Source of the DNA: Treponemataceae bacterium | GTDB taxonomy: Bacteria; Spirochaetota; Spirochaetia; Treponematales; Treponemataceae | DNA length: 21,404 nucleotides | NCBI GenBank assembly: GCA_024402455.1 | Contig: JAKSTS010000028.1 | Span: 1-21,404, forward strand | Direction of reading: 5' to 3' | In this document: one piece after another, positions 6,401-13,803 of the stretch | Position numbering within the stretch: the first letter of the stretch is position 1 | Layout of the letters: every line of letters begins with the position of its first letter | Translations under genes and position numbers: made by a program | The notes under the pieces: model-generated | What the model was told of the DNA's origin: nothing | The model's database searches: none | Seen by the model: only the letters and a program-made list of their open reading frames with translations

Positions 6401-7159
6401 ATGGCTGAAAAAGAATGGTTTGAAAAAGAAAATTTCTGGCTTGAATATGGACCGATAATGTTTGACGACCAGCACTGGGCAGAAGCACAAGGTGTCGCAG
6501 AAGCTGTTTCTAAGATTGCAGGACTTGCGCCTGGTTCAAGCATTCTTGATGCATGCTGTGGACCTGGACGTATAAGTGTTGAACTTGCGCTTCTTGGGCT
6601 TAATGTAACCGGCGTTGATATTATGCAGCCGTTTCTTGATGCAGCAAAAGAAACGGCAGAAGATGAAGATGTAGACCTTGATTTAATCTGTGCAGATATG
6701 CGCACTTTTGAAACATCAAAAAAATTTGATGCAGCATGCAATCTTTACACATCATTCGGTTACTGCAGTTCAATTGAAGAAGACTTGAAAATTTTAAAAA
6801 GCATTGCAAAATGCCTTAAACCTGGTGCTGTTTTTGTATTTGAAGCATTGGGCAGAGAAGTTGCAGTGCGCAATTTTATAGAAGGCGAATGGTTTGAACG
6901 TGCAGGCAAAACAGTGCTCACAGATTTCAGTGTTGTCGGTGCATGGGAAGGTTTAAAATCGCGCTGGATTTTAATAGATAATGAAACAGGCAGGCGCCTT
7001 GAACATTGTTTTGTTCAGCGCCTTTATTCTGCAGTTGAACTGAAAAAGTACATGCTCGACTGCGGCTTTGCTTCTGTTGAAATTTATGGCGGTTTTGATT
7101 TTTCGCCATATGACCAGAAAGCAAAAACAATGGTTCTGGTTGCCCGTGCGCCAAAATAA
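6401..7159 (+). CDS. class I SAM-dependent methyltransferase
   Basis: 252 residues from the ATG at 6401, chosen because GGAG lies seven bases before it; an in-frame ATG at 6374 would add nine residues and has no such site. The SAM-binding motif I is ILDACCGPGRISVELA (48-63). The acidic residue ending strand beta-2 is in VTGVDIMQP (Asp73), and CADM (97-100) corresponds to motif II/III. The C-terminal part (about 160-250) carries the substrate-facing region with GEWFERAGK and ends in a typical final strand, AKTMVLVARAPK. Small-molecule and protein methyltransferases share this fold, so the substrate cannot be named. The gene converges with the amidohydrolase gene, 57 bases apart. Confidence 0.85.
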   Translation: MAEKEWFEKENFWLEYGPIMFDDQHWAEAQGVAEAVSKIAGLAPGSSILDACCGPGRISVELALLGLNVTGVDIMQPFLDAAKETAEDEDVDLDLICADMRTFETSKKFDAACNLYTSFGYCSSIEEDLKILKSIAKCLKPGAVFVFEALGREVAVRNFIEGEWFERAGKTVLTDFSVVGAWEGLKSRWILIDNETGRRLEHCFVQRLYSAVELKKYMLDCGFASVEIYGGFDFSPYDQKAKTMVLVARAPK

Positions 7160-7168
7160 CGCAAAAGT

Positions 7169-7188
7169 GTGCACCGAAAATGGCGCAC
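7169..7188. terminator. possible bidirectional terminator hairpin
   Basis: GTGCACC and GGCGCAC can pair with one mismatch around GAAAAT, between the ends of two convergent genes. No T-run follows closely on either side, so it is a weak candidate. A second inverted repeat, TTTATAA...TTATAAA, lies at about 7201-7224. Confidence 0.3.
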
Positions 7189-7216
7189 CGGCAATGTTGC
7201 TTTATAAAGACAGCGC

Positions 7217-8020
7217 TTATAAACCTAAAAGTTTTGCAGCGTTGTCAAAAAGCACAGCTTTTCTTTCTTCTTTTGAAAAATCAAGCTTGTTGAAACGTTC
7301 CATTTCGCCTTCGTGATCCCACATCGGAAAATCGCTTCCAAAAAGGAATTTATCTGCGCCGTGCTTTTTTATAATTTCGTTTGCTTTATCTATTGGAAGT
7401 TTCCAAAGAGAGCTTGAAGTATCAAACCATACGTTCCGTTCAACAAGATATTCAAGCGAATTTTCCCATTCGGTGTAACCGCCAAAATGAGCAGCAATGA
7501 CTTTTAATTTAGGGTGCTTGTTCAAGACACGGCTTATGCGGAGCGGACCGGAAAAATCAAAGCGGCAGTCGCCTGCATGAAACAGAATCGGCAAGTCCCG
7601 CTGTTCAAGGCTTGAATAGAAATTGTCCATTTCGGGCATGTCAACCTGAAATTTTTGAAAATCCGGGTGCATTTTTACACCTTTTAGACCCGCAATCTGA
7701 ATCCGGTCAAGTTCTTTGTCAAAATTTGCATAATCCTGATGATATGTGGCAAAACCGATAAATTCGTTGTGGTGTTTGCATGATTCAATGATAAAACTGT
7801 TGACGGCTTCAACCTGTTCTGGCTTTGTTGCAACAGAATGAATTACGTATTTCGAAACGCCGATTTTTCTGCCGCTTTCAAGCAGTTCTTCTGCAAAACC
7901 ATGATAAAACATCGGTGCGTCATAAAATTTTCCTACGTTTTCAGAAGCTTTTTCTGCAATTTTTTTTGGATAAATATGTGCATGAAAATCTATTATATTT
8001 TCATTTTCAATCTGGTTCAT
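7217..8020 (-). CDS. amidohydrolase family protein (amidohydrolase 2 type)
   Basis: 267 residues forming a TIM-barrel metal-dependent hydrolase. Metal and active-site motifs occur in the expected order: DFHAH (His13, His15), KMHPDF (His118), LFHAGD (His148), AHFGG (His178) and FGSDFPMW (Asp230). This matches the amidohydrolase 2 group, which includes ACMSD-like decarboxylases and lactone hydrolases. The substrate cannot be inferred, and the neighbours give no pathway. The start has AGAGG six bases upstream. Length is normal for the compact members of the family, and no residue is missing. Confidence 0.88.
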   Translation of the reverse strand: MNQIENENIIDFHAHIYPKKIAEKASENVGKFYDAPMFYHGFAEELLESGRKIGVSKYVIHSVATKPEQVEAVNSFIIESCKHHNEFIGFATYHQDYANFDKELDRIQIAGLKGVKMHPDFQKFQVDMPEMDNFYSSLEQRDLPILFHAGDCRFDFSGPLRISRVLNKHPKLKVIAAHFGGYTEWENSLEYLVERNVWFDTSSSLWKLPIDKANEIIKKHGADKFLFGSDFPMWDHEGEMERFNKLDFSKEERKAVLFDNAAKLLGL

Positions 8021-8239
8021 TTTTTCCTCTTGAAAGGTTTGTTTCTGCCTTGAAATTTAAAAGCATTTTATCAAAAAGAACAGGAAAAATCATCAGATTT
8101 ATATGATTTTTCGCTTGTCTTGCGTTTATGCTGTTTGACAATTGTCAGCAGAAATTACAATTCAAAGTAATTCTTGTGTCGCTGTATGTTTATTCCGAAA
8201 TTCTTAGCCGGAAACTTCCAGAAAGTAAAAAGAGGTTTT

Positions 8240-8905
8240 ATGGCTTCACGCAAAAAAACGAAGTTAATCAACTTTTATTTTGATTCTCCTTTAGTTTTGG
8301 TTTTTGCCTTTATTGCAATTTTTATAATGATTTTAAATTCCATTGCAATGAAACGCGGACAATTCGGATTAATCAATTTTTTCTCTGCTCCAGCTTCGCT
8401 CAATGCAAAAAGCTGTGCATTTGATTTTAGAAATATCGTGCATTATTTAAGGCTTTTTCTGCATGTTTTGGGGCACACGCAATGGACTGTTTTGGTGCGC
8501 GATTTGAGTTTTATTCTGCTGCTCGGACCGTTACTTGAAAAAACTTATGGAACAAAACTGCTTTTGCTTATGTTTGCAGTCTGTGCATTTGCAAGCGGTG
8601 TACTAAATGTCTGTTTTGTTGATTCAATGCTGTGCGGTTCAAGCGGCATTGCTTTTATGATGATTCTGCTGACCGCTTTTATGAACATAAAAAAACAGAC
8701 AGTTCCTGTTTCATTCGTCCTTTTGCTTTTTTTATACATCGGGCTTTCGCTCAGCAAAAGCGGCGGCGGCAATGCTGAAATTGTTCACCTTGCAGGCGGA
8801 ATATCTGGAAGTCTTTTTGGAATGATTCCTCCGGTAAAAAACACTTCAAAAAAAGCTGCCGTCCAGAAACAGCCGGATGCAGGCGAAACAGCAGAAAAAT
8901 CGTAA
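8240..8905 (+). CDS. rhomboid-family intramembrane protease-like protein
   Basis: 221 residues from the ATG at 8240, preferred to 8174 because AGAGG lies five bases before it. About six membrane segments. The serine protease dyad is visible: CGSSGI (Ser135 in GxSG) and EIVHLAGGISGSLFG (His183 with the GxxxG of the last helix). The loop before the GPLLEKTYG motif aligns with E. coli GlpG HxxxxHxxxN, but only the first His is kept (His79); the oxyanion His150 and Asn154 equivalents are Val84 and Asp88. It may still be active, or have altered specificity. The C-terminal 25 residues are charged and cytoplasmic. The gene lies 65 bases upstream of pepT on the same strand, perhaps in one transcript. 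Confidence 0.82.
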   Translation: MASRKKTKLINFYFDSPLVLVFAFIAIFIMILNSIAMKRGQFGLINFFSAPASLNAKSCAFDFRNIVHYLRLFLHVLGHTQWTVLVRDLSFILLLGPLLEKTYGTKLLLLMFAVCAFASGVLNVCFVDSMLCGSSGIAFMMILLTAFMNIKKQTVPVSFVLLLFLYIGLSLSKSGGGNAEIVHLAGGISGSLFGMIPPVKNTSKKAAVQKQPDAGETAEKS

Positions 8906-8970
8906 ACTTTGCATTTTCTTCTATATAAAAGGGCTTCCATAAACAGTGCAAAATAGCTTATCTTTAGCCC

Positions 8971-10239
8971 ATGAATTGTATTGATTTACTTTTGAAAAGC
9001 CCAGTTTCAGAGCCTTTATTGCAGCGTTTTTTAAGCTATGTTTCAACATGGACAACAAGTGATGCAAATGCTGCAGAAAATGGCATTCAGCCTTCAACTG
9101 AACAGCAGCGTCTTTTTGCAGAACTTTTGCAGAATGAATTAAAATCTATTGGTGTTGCAGATGTAAACATAACGGAACATGCATTCGTATGCGCTAGAAT
9201 TCCTGCAACAGCCGGATTGGAAAAAGTTCCTTCGGTTTGTTTTTTAGCCCACATGGATACAGTTGATGAAGTTGAAGGGCGCAATGTACTTCCGCAGGTT
9301 TTCAAGAAATATGACGGAAGTGTTATAAATTTAAAAAATGGTGTAGTGTTAGATCCGGCAAAAGACAAATATCTTGCAGAAGCTTGCGGCGACACGATTA
9401 TTACAAGTGACGGCACAACATTGCTTGGTGCAGATGACAAAGCAGGAATTGCAATAATCATGACAGCCATTTCTGAACTCATTTCGCAAAAACTTCCGCA
9501 TGGACAAATTGAAATTGTTTTTTCTCCAGATGAAGAAACCGGACATGGAATGGACCACGTGCCGTTAGGATGGTTTCATTCTACACAGTGTTATACTTTT
9601 GACGGCGGTCATGTGGGCGAAATTGAAATTGAATGTTTCAATGCATATAAAGCTGAAATTCAGTTTAATGGAAAAGCAAAACACACTGGAACAGCCCGCC
9701 CTGACATGGTTAATGCAATAAGCATGGCTGCAGCTTTCCTTCAGATGCTGCCGCACACAGAACGGCCTGAAACTACAGATGGAAGACAAGGTTTTTATGC
9801 TCCGATGGAAATTTCGGGACATATTGAAAGTGCAAACGTTACATTATTTTTGCGTGACTTTGAAAATGAAGGAATGGAAAAACGCATAAATTATGTTAAG
9901 CAGCTTGCAGATGTTGTTGCTTCGCAGTTTGCAGGCGGCAGCGCAACTGTAAAGATAACGCAGCAATATCTTAATATGTACCAGAAAATAAAGAAACAGC
10001 CGCTTGTTGCAGAAATATTAAAACAGGCGTTGCAGAATACTGGCATTGAGCCTCGTTTAATGCCAATCCGCGGTGGAACTGACGGTTCGCGCCTTACAGA
10101 ACTTGGACTGCCGACTCCAAATATTTTTACAGGTGGTCATAATTTTCATTCAAAAAGCGAATGGGCTTCTCTTTCTCAAATGCTGTGCGGTGTAAAAACA
10201 ATGCTCGAACTGATAAAACTCTGGTCAGAACAGAAGTAA
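8971..10239 (+). CDS. pepT: peptidase T (tripeptide aminopeptidase)
   Basis: 422 residues, normal for the M20B family. PepT removes the N-terminal residue from tripeptides in the cytoplasm using two zinc ions. The ligands are in place: HMDT (His94, Asp96), GADDKAG (bridging Asp155), DEET (catalytic Glu188, Glu189), FDGG (Asp211) and GGHNFHS (His393). KHTGTARPDMVNA in the dimerisation domain is also typical. The ATG has no recognisable Shine-Dalgarno sequence; TATCTT lies eight bases before it, so the transcript may be leaderless. Nutrient peptide use would fit a host-associated spirochaete. Confidence 0.95.
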   Translation: MNCIDLLLKSPVSEPLLQRFLSYVSTWTTSDANAAENGIQPSTEQQRLFAELLQNELKSIGVADVNITEHAFVCARIPATAGLEKVPSVCFLAHMDTVDEVEGRNVLPQVFKKYDGSVINLKNGVVLDPAKDKYLAEACGDTIITSDGTTLLGADDKAGIAIIMTAISELISQKLPHGQIEIVFSPDEETGHGMDHVPLGWFHSTQCYTFDGGHVGEIEIECFNAYKAEIQFNGKAKHTGTARPDMVNAISMAAAFLQMLPHTERPETTDGRQGFYAPMEISGHIESANVTLFLRDFENEGMEKRINYVKQLADVVASQFAGGSATVKITQQYLNMYQKIKKQPLVAEILKQALQNTGIEPRLMPIRGGTDGSRLTELGLPTPNIFTGGHNFHSKSEWASLSQMLCGVKTMLELIKLWSEQK

Positions 10240-10296
10240 AATCTTTTGACGGAAATATTTAGAATAAATGTTTTTTTGAAGGATGCACAAAATGAG

Positions 10297-10328
10297 GTCA
10301 TGAAATTACTTCCATGTAATTTCATGAC
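10297..10328. repeat. 13-bp perfect stem with six-base loop
   Basis: GTCATGAAATTAC and GTAATTTCATGAC pair perfectly around TTCCAT. It lies 58 bases after pepT. Lacking a following T-run, it may stabilise the pepT message 3' end, or be an extragenic palindrome or a boundary of the island. Confidence 0.7.
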
Positions 10329-10338
10329 AGACAGTTTT

Positions 10339-10360
10339 GCTATTCGCTGTTGCGAATAGC
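10339..10360. repeat. 9-bp perfect stem with four-base loop
   Basis: GCTATTCGC and GCGAATAGC pair perfectly around TGTT, 10 bases after the previous hairpin. The two together look like one compound element. Confidence 0.65.
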
Positions 10361-10497
10361 GGCTAGTTTGCTTATGCGTTTTTGCTGTACTTTGTACAAC
10401 TTGTGAAAAAAGGAGAGTATACAAAATAATTGGCTAATCAATTAAAATCTAATTAAACTTTGTTTTTGGGAAAGTTTTGTAACGTGAATCTAAGATA

Positions 10498-10520
10498 GTT
10501 TACAATTTACAATTGTAAAC
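10498..10520. repeat. 10-bp perfect inverted repeat, operator-like
   Basis: GTTTACAATT and AATTGTAAAC flank TAC. It sits immediately before the first toxin-tip fragment. Its form would suit a dimeric DNA-binding protein, but no promoter is evident beside it. Confidence 0.5.
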
Positions 10521-10535
10521 GCTGCTGCAACATAA

Positions 10536-10892
10536 TCTGCATTAAACGCCATTCCAGAAATTGCAGAATTTGCCGGTAAACATGCTGACGATGCCACTGA
10601 ACTTGCACGAAAAAAGTGTGGCAAAGAATTAAGAAATACACCAGACCAAAATGCAGTATTAGAATTAGCTAAGGAAGCGAAGAAGAATGGTGGAGTTGAC
10701 GCAGAAGATGCTAAAACGATTATGGAATGGGCAAAAGAATATGATGTACCCTTTCATGGACCTGAACGCCATTTAAATAGACCACAATTATCTAGTCAAA
10801 ATTGGCATTTTCATATAGGAAATAGTTCAAAAACTGGGCATATACCGATTGTTGGTGACATAATAGGTGCATTTGGTGAGGTGATTAAATGA
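10536..10892 (+). pseudogene. headless C-terminal domain of a polymorphic-toxin-like protein (tip 1)
   Basis: 118 codons open after a TAA at 10533 with no start codon near the beginning; the first in-frame ATG is deep inside (about 10719). The translation begins SALNAIPEIAEFAGKHADDA, passes through the junction RNTPDQNAVLELAKEA, and ends in a His-rich domain: GPERHLNRP, NWHFHIGNS and TGHIPIVG. Such a TPDQ junction followed by a variable His-rich C-terminal domain resembles the tips of Rhs and similar secreted polymorphic toxins. The toxin body is missing, so this is a displaced tip. Its stop overlaps the ATG of the next small gene (ATGA), as in toxin-immunity pairs. The toxic activity cannot be named. 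Confidence 0.55.
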
Positions 10893-11185
10893 TAATTAAT
10901 TGTTTTTATGATGAGGACGAACAATATCCAGATATTATTTATATACCAAGAAAAATAGAGAATGTTAATTCTTTACAAGAGGATTTCTTTAAGTGGATTT
11001 TTGATGAAGAAAAGAGTAATGTTCAGTTTACTGAATTTGAGGGAATGAAAGGCTGTACGTATGATACAGAAAATTTTATATATTGGTTAAACGAGGTGTA
11101 TTTCACTGATGAAAATATAAGTGCTTATATTATTGAGAAAAATGCTAGTAGATGGAATTCGTCTGATTTTAAATTGTTTTTTTGA
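10889..11185 (+). CDS. putative immunity protein of tip 1
   Basis: 98 residues, acidic, with no membrane segment: MIINCFYDEDEQYPDIIYIP at the start, then FFKWIF and FIYWLNEVYF. The ATG overlaps the TGA of the toxin tip by two bases, and GAGGTG lies about six bases upstream inside the tip sequence. Size, charge and position suggest a cytoplasmic immunity protein. The gene ends LFF-stop directly in a run of seven T. Losing one T would extend the frame by 17 residues (ESAESDKYREVILVFIT) to a TAG at 11235. The present end may therefore be a slippage frameshift, or simply the true end. I do not recognise the family. Confidence 0.6.
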   Translation: MIINCFYDEDEQYPDIIYIPRKIENVNSLQEDFFKWIFDEEKSNVQFTEFEGMKGCTYDTENFIYWLNEVYFTDENISAYIIEKNASRWNSSDFKLFF

Positions 11186-11320
11186 AAGTGCTGAGAGTGA
11201 TAAGTATAGAGAAGTAATATTAGTATTTATTACGTAGATAAACAAAAAAGTAAACGTCATAGTTGGTTTTAAGGGCATGACTAGCTATACAGTTTATTGC
11301 TGTTTAGCAGGTCTGACTAA

Positions 11321-11698
11321 TTATATCCAAAAAGAGTTGAAGTCAAGGGTAGTAATTCTTCTGATATTCCTAATGCATCAAAAAGACAAACACCTGACCA
11401 AAGTGCACTACATAAATTAGCGAAGGAAGCTGCCGGGATACCAAAATCAGCACAATTTACAAAATACAAATTTGTCTTTGATGGTTCAACTGAAAACAGA
11501 ATGGTCTATGAATTCAATGTGGGTGGAAAGAAAAAATACATAATTGAACATGCTGAAGATAAATATGGACGTGGAAAGCATTTTCATGGAGCTAAAGATA
11601 AAGTTCTCTCTAACGGGAAAATACAAACGCCTTATGAGAAGGTAAGGTATAAGCAGTATGAAGGACATTTTCCAGAAGACATTAATGGATATAATTAA
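11321..11698 (+). pseudogene. headless C-terminal domain of a polymorphic-toxin-like protein (tip 2)
   Basis: About 125 codons open after a TAA at 11318, again with no start at the beginning; the first in-frame ATG is at 11501 and would cut the domain. It carries the same junction motif as tip 1, KRQTPDQSALHKLAKEA, followed by an unrelated tip: FVFDGSTENRMVYEF, KKYIIEHAEDKYGRG, KHFHGAKDK, and QYEGHFPEDINGYN at the end. Shared junction plus divergent tip is how polymorphic-toxin cassettes are built. It is followed after 14 bases by another small gene. The enzymatic class is unknown; the conserved His and Asp/Glu suggest a nuclease, but that is a guess. Confidence 0.55.
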
Positions 11699-11712
11699 GG
11701 AGAAACTAAAAA

Positions 11713-12165
11713 ATGGACAGAACAAAATTGATTGAAGAAGCACAGATAAGAAATAAACGGTTAAGACTCTGTAAAAAATGGTGTGCTTATGGAATAGAAA
11801 TATCTATTGATGATTTTTTAGATCCTAAAATAATTGGATTAGGTTACGTTTTTCCTTTACTAGATAATTTTGATGCACAAGAGAAATGCATAGTATGTCC
11901 AATAAATTGTGGTTTAGGGGATTTTATTGAACAAGTAAACAAAAATATTTCCAAAGATATGGAATATTTATTTTTTGAAGAACAATCATCAGAAATAGGT
12001 GCAATAAAAATATCTGGAAATATCATTTTGAACAATATTGATTTTATAATCAAGACTTCTCCATATTTTAATAATGGGAACAATATATGTATTTTCTCAG
12101 CAGATTTAAAAAAAGGTGTTTGTTTATGGCGAAGTGAATATGATACAAGAATTTATGTTTGGTAA
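11713..12165 (+). CDS. putative immunity protein of tip 2
   Basis: 150 residues, soluble, AT-rich codons (many AAA, ATA, TTA), with four Cys in the first 75 residues (LRLCKKWCAYG, KCIVCPINCG). A good ribosome binding site, AAGGAGA, lies eight bases before the ATG. Position directly after tip 2 suggests it is the cognate immunity gene. I do not recognise the family. Unlike the tips it has an intact start and stop, so it could still be made if transcribed, and would protect against a toxin delivered by neighbours. Confidence 0.65.
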   Translation: MDRTKLIEEAQIRNKRLRLCKKWCAYGIEISIDDFLDPKIIGLGYVFPLLDNFDAQEKCIVCPINCGLGDFIEQVNKNISKDMEYLFFEEQSSEIGAIKISGNIILNNIDFIIKTSPYFNNGNNICIFSADLKKGVCLWRSEYDTRIYVW

Positions 12166-12180
12166 GTGATAAAATCACTT
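12163..12180. terminator. short hairpin after the immunity gene
   Basis: AAGTGAT and ATCACTT pair perfectly around AAA, overlapping the stop codon of the immunity gene. There is no T-run after it, so termination is uncertain. Confidence 0.3.
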
Positions 12181-12184
12181 GTAG

Positions 12185-12350
12185 ATTTCGCGGACTGTAC
12201 TCTAATCTGTAGAAACAATCCTAGAGCGAAATTGAAATCAAGCAACATTTCACACCAGTCTTTATCAGTTTGGTTTTCGCTTTGGGGTTAATCACATTCT
12301 TTGATTTGGCGAAAATCGGTATTTATCGGTGTAAACCGATAGCCTTTCGC
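12185..12350. repeat. alternating TTTCGC / GCGAAA arms
   Basis: Five complementary motifs alternate: ATTTCGC (12185), GCGAAAT (12226), TTTTCGC (12274), GCGAAAA (12309) and TTTCGC (12345). Adjacent ones can pair in mutually exclusive ways. Between the last two lies a perfect hairpin, TATCGGT-GTAA-ACCGATA (12324-12341). The whole is upstream of the lipoprotein promoter. It might be a structured RNA, a composite palindromic element, or the right border of the toxin island. Confidence 0.45.
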
Positions 12351-12381
12351 AGCATATTTTCATTTGGATGTGTTTACCTTG

Positions 12382-12395
12382 TTTCAACTTTGAAA
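12382..12395. promoter_or_regulatory. possible operator upstream of the transporter promoter
   Basis: TTTCAA-CT-TTGAAA is a perfect 6-2-6 inverted repeat ending five bases before the -35 hexamer. This is a usual place for an activator site. Confidence 0.3.
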
Positions 12396-12400
12396 TCTAA

Positions 12401-12429
12401 TTGAATTATCTTTGGCTTGCAGTTATAAT
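12401..12429 (+). promoter_or_regulatory. sigma-70 type promoter of the transporter operon
   Basis: TTGAAT (12401-12406) and TATAAT (12424-12429) are separated by exactly 17 bases. Transcription would start near 12436, giving a short leader with the GGAGG ribosome binding site (12438-12442 region) before the ATG at 12451. This is the best promoter match in the window. Confidence 0.65.
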
Positions 12430-12450
12430 TACATCACGGAGGACATTCTA

Positions 12451-13611
12451 ATGAAAAAGATTTTTGTCTTATTATGTTGTGCACTTGCAATGATTTCATT
12501 CATTTCATGCTCAAAGAAAGAAGTTGCTACTTCTCAGTATAAAGTTGCAATGGTTACAGATTACGGTGATATTACTGATGAATCTTTTAATCAAATTACT
12601 TACGAAGCAGGAAAAAAATTCTGCAATGCAAATAAGCTTGATTATAAATATTTCAGACCTGCTTCTGACTCTACAGCAGACCGTGTTACAGCTGTTGAAC
12701 AGGCTATTGCAGAAGGTTTTAATGTAATTCTTTGCCCTGGTTATGCTTTTGCAGGCACAATCGTTGAAGTTTCACCAACTTATCCAGATGTTAAATTTAT
12801 TGCACTTGATGTAGCCGAAGGCGACATTCTTGCTGCTGCAATTCCAAATTATGACTACGACCCGTCAAAATATAACGTAGGCGATTATTACAACACAAGC
12901 TCTGTTTATTGTGCAATCTACAAAGAAGAGCTTGCCGGTTACATGGCTGGCTATGCAGCTGTAAAACTTGGCTACAAACACCTTGGTTTCTTGGGCGGCA
13001 TGGCTGTTCCAGCTGTTATCCGCTACGGTTACGGTTATGTTCAGGGTGCAAACGATGCAGCAAAGCAGCTTGGAATTGAAAACGATGTAACAATCGAATA
13101 TGTATACGGTAACCAGTTCTATGGTGATGCAGATATTACTGCTTATATGGACACATGGTACAAAGACAAGAAAGTTGAAGTTGTTTTTGCCTGTGGCGGC
13201 GGCATTTATACATCTGCTGCAGAAGCTGCAAAAAAAGTTTCTGGTACAAAAGTTATCGGTGTTGACGTTGACCAGAAACCAATCATCGATGCATATGCAT
13301 CTGGTTTGACAGTTACTTCTGCAATGAAAGGTCTTGCTGCAACAGTTAATACACTTCTTACAGAAACAATTTTGAACAACAACTGGTCAAAATATGCCGG
13401 AAAGATTGAAACACTTGGTCTTGTTTCAGAAGTTCCAGAAGAAAACTACGTAGGCATTCCTGATTCAACATCATGGAACGAAGGTTTCTCTAAAGATGAC
13501 TATAAGAAACTTGTAAAAGACATGTTCTTTGGCAACATCAAAGTTTCTGATGCAATTGATGCAGAACCATCAACATCAATCAAAGTGAACTACTACGGAA
13601 ACATCAAATAA
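12451..13611 (+). CDS. BMP/PnrA-family nucleoside-binding lipoprotein
   Basis: 386 residues from the ATG at 12451 (CGGAGG upstream); an in-frame ATG at 12412 lacks a site and would spoil the signal peptide. Signal peptide with lipobox FISC (Cys20). It is the periplasmic-type substrate receptor of an ABC importer. Residues resemble the T. pallidum purine nucleoside receptor PnrA (TmpC): MVTDYGDITDESFNQ (Asp37, Phe46, Asn47), IGVDVDQ (269-275; Asp272, Asp274) and TSAMKG (Lys293). The ligand is therefore probably a nucleoside. The riboflavin receptor RfuA is a related alternative in treponemes and cannot be excluded. It is the first gene of its operon and is followed by strong hairpins, which suits the excess of binding protein usual in ABC importers. 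Confidence 0.88.
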   Translation: MKKIFVLLCCALAMISFISCSKKEVATSQYKVAMVTDYGDITDESFNQITYEAGKKFCNANKLDYKYFRPASDSTADRVTAVEQAIAEGFNVILCPGYAFAGTIVEVSPTYPDVKFIALDVAEGDILAAAIPNYDYDPSKYNVGDYYNTSSVYCAIYKEELAGYMAGYAAVKLGYKHLGFLGGMAVPAVIRYGYGYVQGANDAAKQLGIENDVTIEYVYGNQFYGDADITAYMDTWYKDKKVEVVFACGGGIYTSAAEAAKKVSGTKVIGVDVDQKPIIDAYASGLTVTSAMKGLAATVNTLLTETILNNNWSKYAGKIETLGLVSEVPEENYVGIPDSTSWNEGFSKDDYKKLVKDMFFGNIKVSDAIDAEPSTSIKVNYYGNIK

Positions 13612-13624
13612 TTTGAATTAAACG

Positions 13625-13644
13625 GGGTGCTTAAATCTGCACCT
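13625..13644 (+). repeat. small hairpin after the lipoprotein gene
   Basis: GGTGC and GCACC pair around TTAAATCT. It is the first of three successive hairpins between the lipoprotein and ATPase genes. Confidence 0.35.
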
Positions 13645-13650
13645 TAAAGG

Positions 13651-13684
13651 GCTGCATTAAAAGTGTCTATTCTTTTAATGCAGC
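13651..13684 (+). repeat. 13-bp perfect hairpin, probable 3' stabiliser
   Basis: GCTGCATTAAAAG and CTTTTAATGCAGC pair perfectly around an eight-base loop. No T-run follows, so it probably protects the lipoprotein message from 3' exonucleases rather than ending transcription. Confidence 0.6.
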
Positions 13685-13703
13685 ATAAAACTTTTCTTGT
13701 TGA

Positions 13704-13738
13704 GGTTCTCTTAAAATATTTTTAGAGAACCTTTTTTT
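13704..13738 (+). terminator. intrinsic terminator between lipoprotein and ATPase genes
   Basis: GGTTCTCT and AGAGAACC pair around an AT-rich loop and are followed at once by seven T. Because the ATPase gene begins only 65 bases later, with no clear promoter between, read-through is probably partial. This would give more lipoprotein than ATPase and permeases. Confidence 0.75.
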
Positions 13739-13803
13739 ATGTCATTTTAAAAGCTGTACATTTTCCTGTGCAGTTTTAAGATTTTCCAGTTTTAGGAGGC
13801 AAA

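Larger units (their letters stand above)
10240..10535. other. intergenic region rich in perfect inverted repeats
   Basis: No gene is seen in these 296 bases. Three perfect inverted repeats occur: 10297-10328, 10339-10360 and 10498-10520 (listed separately). None is followed by a T-run, so they are not obvious terminators of pepT. The region forms the left border of the AT-rich island with the toxin-tip fragments. Confidence 0.55.

Noticed and set aside
6190..6408. 72-codon frame before the methyltransferase
   Set aside because: No ribosome binding site, overlaps the methyltransferase start and begins in copy B of the direct repeat; treated as repeat-derived sequence.
9087..9482. 131-codon minus-strand frame inside pepT
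   Set aside because: Antisense shadow of pepT, whose catalytic motifs are all present in the plus-strand frame.
11278..11420. Plus-strand frame MTSYTVYCC... overlapping the start of tip 2
   Set aside because: It lies in another frame over the junction motif of tip 2, has no ribosome binding site and no recognisable features.
12185..12450. Purine or other known riboswitch in front of the nucleoside transporter
   Set aside because: The good promoter at 12401-12429 lies downstream of the structured region and leaves only a short leader; I could not match the conserved purine-riboswitch core.
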